DNA from: Phytopythium helicoides
Taxonomy: Eukaryota > Oomycota > Peronosporomycetes > Pythiales > Pythiaceae
DNA length: 64,000 bases
Direction: 5' to 3'
NCBI GenBank assembly: GCA_024867545.1
Contig: JANFNE010000010.1
Location: forward strand, 496,001 to 560,000
Shown: positions 61,081 to 64,000 of the stretch, one piece after another
Position numbering within the stretch: the first letter of the stretch is position 1
How the letters are laid out: the number at the start of each line of letters is the position of its first letter
Translations under genes and position numbers: made by a program
The notes under the pieces: model-generated
The model's input: only the letters and a program-made list of their open reading frames with translations
The model's database searches: none
What the model was told of the DNA's origin: nothing

Positions 61081-62159
61081 AAGACGATTTGTGGTCCGTT
61101 TGGTAGTGTGTGATCGACTCGCCACCAAACAGCTGGGATCGTCAGTGATTGCAGGCTCTGGCCGCGAGCGCGCGATTGGGAAAATCCGCGGTCGCCTCCA
61201 TCGTTAGTTTTATGAGGAGTGAGATCACTTGCTTTTTCGCCAAGATAACGTTGTGAAGGAGCTATACCAAATCAATCTCTGGTGCCAACTAAGCGTAGAA
61301 TCCTCGTCGGCGATTACTCGCCGTAATGCTTTCGCTGGCCCAATGAGGAGAATGAACTCATACCAGAGTTCTAGAGACTCCCCTCTATTTCGTGCACCGC
61401 TTGCTCTTGTTACAGAGCTTCTGTATCGCTGCACACATGCTCTTCAAGCGCACTCAACCAGCATTGCCGATTAACACTGATAATCAACAGATCACCTATA
61501 TCTCATGTTCAACAGACGCGACCACCACCACGATTCCACGGCACCAGAGCCTGCAATCGCCGGCGATCCCAGCTTTTGGCGACACACCACCAAACGGACC
61601 ACAAATCGTCTTTCCTTCCCATCATCCAAACGCGCGTTGGGGCAAAGAGCAGTTCATTCGAAGTTAGGAGCCAGCCTCGAGGGTTCTCGCGAAGAGAGGA
61701 TCCTCGGGGCAGCCCAGGGATGTGGAGTGGTGGGTTAAAAACCGCTGGCGAGCCGTGAGGCCGAGCCTGATGATCGTCTCCGCGTCGTTGAAGGCCGAGC
61801 CGCTGACTGCTTGAGGCCGACGCGGAGAGATCTCGAATGAGCTGCTCACATCTACACTACATCTACAACCTACTCCGAGGAAAAGCCGCGTCCTTCAGTG
61901 AGTGGTCGTGAAGGCCGGGAAAAAACCTCGGCGCCCGCCCGGACTGGAATAGCTGATGTAGCTATATTCTGGGCGAGCGAAACCTCCGCCAACGGACGAC
62001 GAGCCGCATGTGTTTTTCGTCGAGCAGCTTGGTCGACCTGATTTGATCTGGTTGGCGAGGTTGTCGTGTGACGGGAAATGTTGATCGGAGAAGAGTTCAA
62101 CGCGGCGCTCTCCTTCTCCCAGGAAAAGTCATTTTCCGTCTTCGCCGGAAAATATCCAT
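61081..62159. other. Spacer between inverted-repeat arms
   Basis: About 1.08 kb of unique sequence lies between the two head-to-head gene copies. It holds only short frames (up to 129 codons) with no recognised domain. No terminal repeat or transposase could be identified, although the position suggests a place where a mobile element may have sat. Confidence 0.5.
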
Positions 62160-64000
62160 TGCGCTCAGTATGACCCCCCAAAAAATCCTGCCCACGGTAC
62201 TCGTCTCCTGCGAACCTGTCCAACGAGGTCATACGTATTGTCTGTGACTCACACTGCACTCGTGCACTACGCTACGCACGAATGAGGAGTCTTGATGTGA
62301 TGAATGGGTCACCGTACCCCCAGAACCCAGCAGCCCTGCGATCCTCGACGATCTTCCGTTCCTCTACGCAATGGCCGATCCACAAGAGGCAGCCGGATCA
62401 ATTTGAAGTGCATGGACAGCCATGGATTTGGAATCTACGATGCGCCAACGCGGCTTAACTACCTGCTCACCTGTCCTACGTCTGCCCTGCTCACGACTGT
62501 GTCAGCGCTGTGGCGATCATCATAGCGGATCTGCGTCCAACTCGCCTCACAGAGCGCACCGCCGAAACTGCATCCGATTCAGCTCGACACCAAAGCTCGG
62601 CCGCGCCCACATCTCGTCACTTCTCAAAGCGCCTCCTCCCTCGCAAGACATCCTCCTGCGAACCAACACAAGCCAAACCACAAGCCAAGGCAACATGGTC
62701 CAGCTCGCTAGCATCCTCGCCCTCTCCGCGGCACTCGTCGCCTCCGCCGCTCTCGTCGACGTGTCGATCGCACACCCGGGACAGCCCGCGCACGCTCGGA
62801 CTCCCGAGCAGCTCGCCCAACGTAAGCTCTTCGCCGCCAACAGCAAGCGCATGCTGAGCAACTGTGCCAACTCGGATGCCGCTCGCCGCCTCTCGGAGCG
62901 CACTGCCGCGCGCCGCCAAGCAAAGCTCTCGCAGATGCGTGCCGAGCGTCGTGAGCGCCAGCGCCGCCTCGACGTCGACACGGTCGTTTCCACGAGCCAC
63001 AAGTCGTCGCTCACGGGTCTCTCGGCCGACACGGACCCGAGCGAGCTCTTCGGCACCAACGTCAGCTGCATCCTCGAGCCCGAGGTCACGCAGGGACCGT
63101 ACTACGTCGCGGGCGAGTACGTGCGCAGCGACATCCGCGAGACGCAGGAAGGCGTCGACCTGTACGCGGACCTGCAGATCATCGACGTCAACACGTGCGA
63201 ACCCGTGCCGGACCTGTACATGGACTTCTGGCACTGCAATGCCACGGGCGTCTACTCGGGCATCGTCGCTAGTGGTAACGGAGACAGCTCCGATACGTCC
63301 AACCTCAACAAAACCTTCCTGCGCGGACTCTCGCCCACCGACGAGGACGGTATCGTCTCCTTCACGACCATCTTCCCGGGACACTACACGTCGCGCGCCA
63401 CGCACATCCACATCATCGGCACCTACAACGGCACGCTGCTCAGCAACAACACGTACTCGGGTGGCTACGCCTCGCACGTGGGCCAGCTCTTCTTTGACCA
63501 GGACCTCATCACGGAGGTCGAGGCCACGAGCCCGTACTCGACCAACACGCAGGAGACCACGGAGAACGCCGACGACTCGATCCTGTCCGAGGAGGCGGCC
63601 GAGGACTTCGACCCCTTCTTCGAGTACTCGCTGCTCGGTGACTCGATCGAAGATGGTGTGCTCGCGTGGATCTCCATCGGCGTCGACATGACGCAGGCCG
63701 AGACCATCACGCCGGCGGGAAAGTACACCAGTGCGGGTGGTGTCATGACCGACTCGACCTCCACCTCTACCTCGACGACGACGGGCGGTGGCGGCATGGG
63801 CGGTGGCTCGTTCGGCGGTTCGTTCGGCGGAATGGGTAGCGGCTCGTTCGCGGCTGGCGCTGTGGCTCCGTCGTCTCGCCAGTAAATGAATGTTCTCAAG
63901 TGTCGGTGGTGGTGGCGATCCACCAGTGGCGAATGTCAAGATATTGACAGAGAGGTTTACTGTAGATGCTGAAGCTGTACGTGTGGTAATGCAAATGTGA
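62160..64000 (+). repeat. Inverted-repeat arm B, runs off the window
   Basis: Reverse complement of 59213-61080. The homology starts at TGCGCTCAGTATG (about 62159) and is still present at the last base of the window, so the arm's outer end is not seen. Copy B also differs by short indels in its upstream half. Confidence 0.9.
62695..63885 (+). CDS. Secreted intradiol ring-cleavage dioxygenase-like protein, copy B
   Basis: A single-exon gene of 396 residues, the same length as copy A. The visible differences are few: MVQLA for MVQLS, QPAHAR for QPTHAR, PVPDLY for PVPNLY, NLNKTF for NLNNTF and EVEATS for EVETTS. The signal peptide, Arg-rich segment, metal-ligand Tyr and His motifs (GPYYV, FPGHYTSRATHIHI) and the Gly-rich tail are all intact, so both copies should be functional. 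The ATG at 62695 is preferred over the longer upstream open frame because it begins the signal peptide and matches copy A. Near identity points to recent duplication or gene conversion. Confidence 0.88.
   Translation: MVQLASILALSAALVASAALVDVSIAHPGQPAHARTPEQLAQRKLFAANSKRMLSNCANSDAARRLSERTAARRQAKLSQMRAERRERQRRLDVDTVVSTSHKSSLTGLSADTDPSELFGTNVSCILEPEVTQGPYYVAGEYVRSDIRETQEGVDLYADLQIIDVNTCEPVPDLYMDFWHCNATGVYSGIVASGNGDSSDTSNLNKTFLRGLSPTDEDGIVSFTTIFPGHYTSRATHIHIIGTYNGTLLSNNTYSGGYASHVGQLFFDQDLITEVEATSPYSTNTQETTENADDSILSEEAAEDFDPFFEYSLLGDSIEDGVLAWISIGVDMTQAETITPAGKYTSAGGVMTDSTSTSTSTTTGGGGMGGGSFGGSFGGMGSGSFAAGAVAPSSRQ

Noticed and set aside
61081..62159. Possible LTR or other mobile element between the inverted-repeat arms
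   Set aside because: No terminal repeats, target-site duplication or transposase/reverse-transcriptase fragment could be shown; the small frames have no family features.

Overview
The window reads as nuclear DNA of an oomycete (Phytophthora/Pythium-like). The grounds are: a dense mix of + and - strand genes; short introns of about 50-110 bp with GTAAGT/GTRHGT donors and CTRAC-like branch sites; a match to the oomycete initiator TCATTYBNCA upstream of one gene; and families and fusions typical of that group, such as giant FnIII/Calx-beta proteins, a CH-domain myosin and secreted intradiol dioxygenases. No bacterial, organellar or viral segment was recognised.

Layout. 1-16839 (+) is the 3' part of one giant, many-intron gene for a cell-surface protein with FnIII and Calx-beta repeats, a CUB and an EGF-like module, a long polymorphic-repeat beta-helix, a Cys-rich neck and a multi-pass membrane C-terminus. 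16972-23493 holds an F-box/DUSP protein (-), a FAAP100-like protein (+) that shares a CCAAT-containing divergent promoter with it, and a GPR180/TMEM145-type 7TM protein (-). After 1.5 kb of apparently empty DNA comes a CH-domain myosin (25020-29728, +). Next are a frame-broken LRR protein, a frame-broken P4-ATPase (lipid flippase), two poorly characterised minus-strand genes, an LRRC45-like LRR/coiled-coil protein (-), a protein kinase (+), and a very large AK9-like protein with several adenylate-kinase modules (+). 50661-58841 contains a Cys-Cys-rich copper-type P1B-ATPase (-), a Siw14/OCA-like pseudophosphatase (+) only 87 bp away, alpha-SNAP (-) and an unknown gene (+). The right end carries a GST remnant and a large inverted repeat whose arms each hold a nearly identical secreted intradiol dioxygenase gene, head to head.

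Together. Most genes are unrelated housekeeping or accessory functions: membrane trafficking (alpha-SNAP, flippase, myosin), metal transport, ubiquitin ligase adaptor, possible DNA repair. LRRC45 and AK9 are linked to centrosome or cilium biology in animals, which would fit a zoospore-forming organism, but that is inference.

Caution for the reader. At least nine genes are interrupted by single-base frame changes. Nearly all can be reconciled by one G more or less in a short G run (or C run on the other strand), mostly a run directly followed by C. The reading frames between breaks are long and well conserved, so I treat the breaks as probable sequence errors and annotate the genes across them. 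True decay is not excluded.
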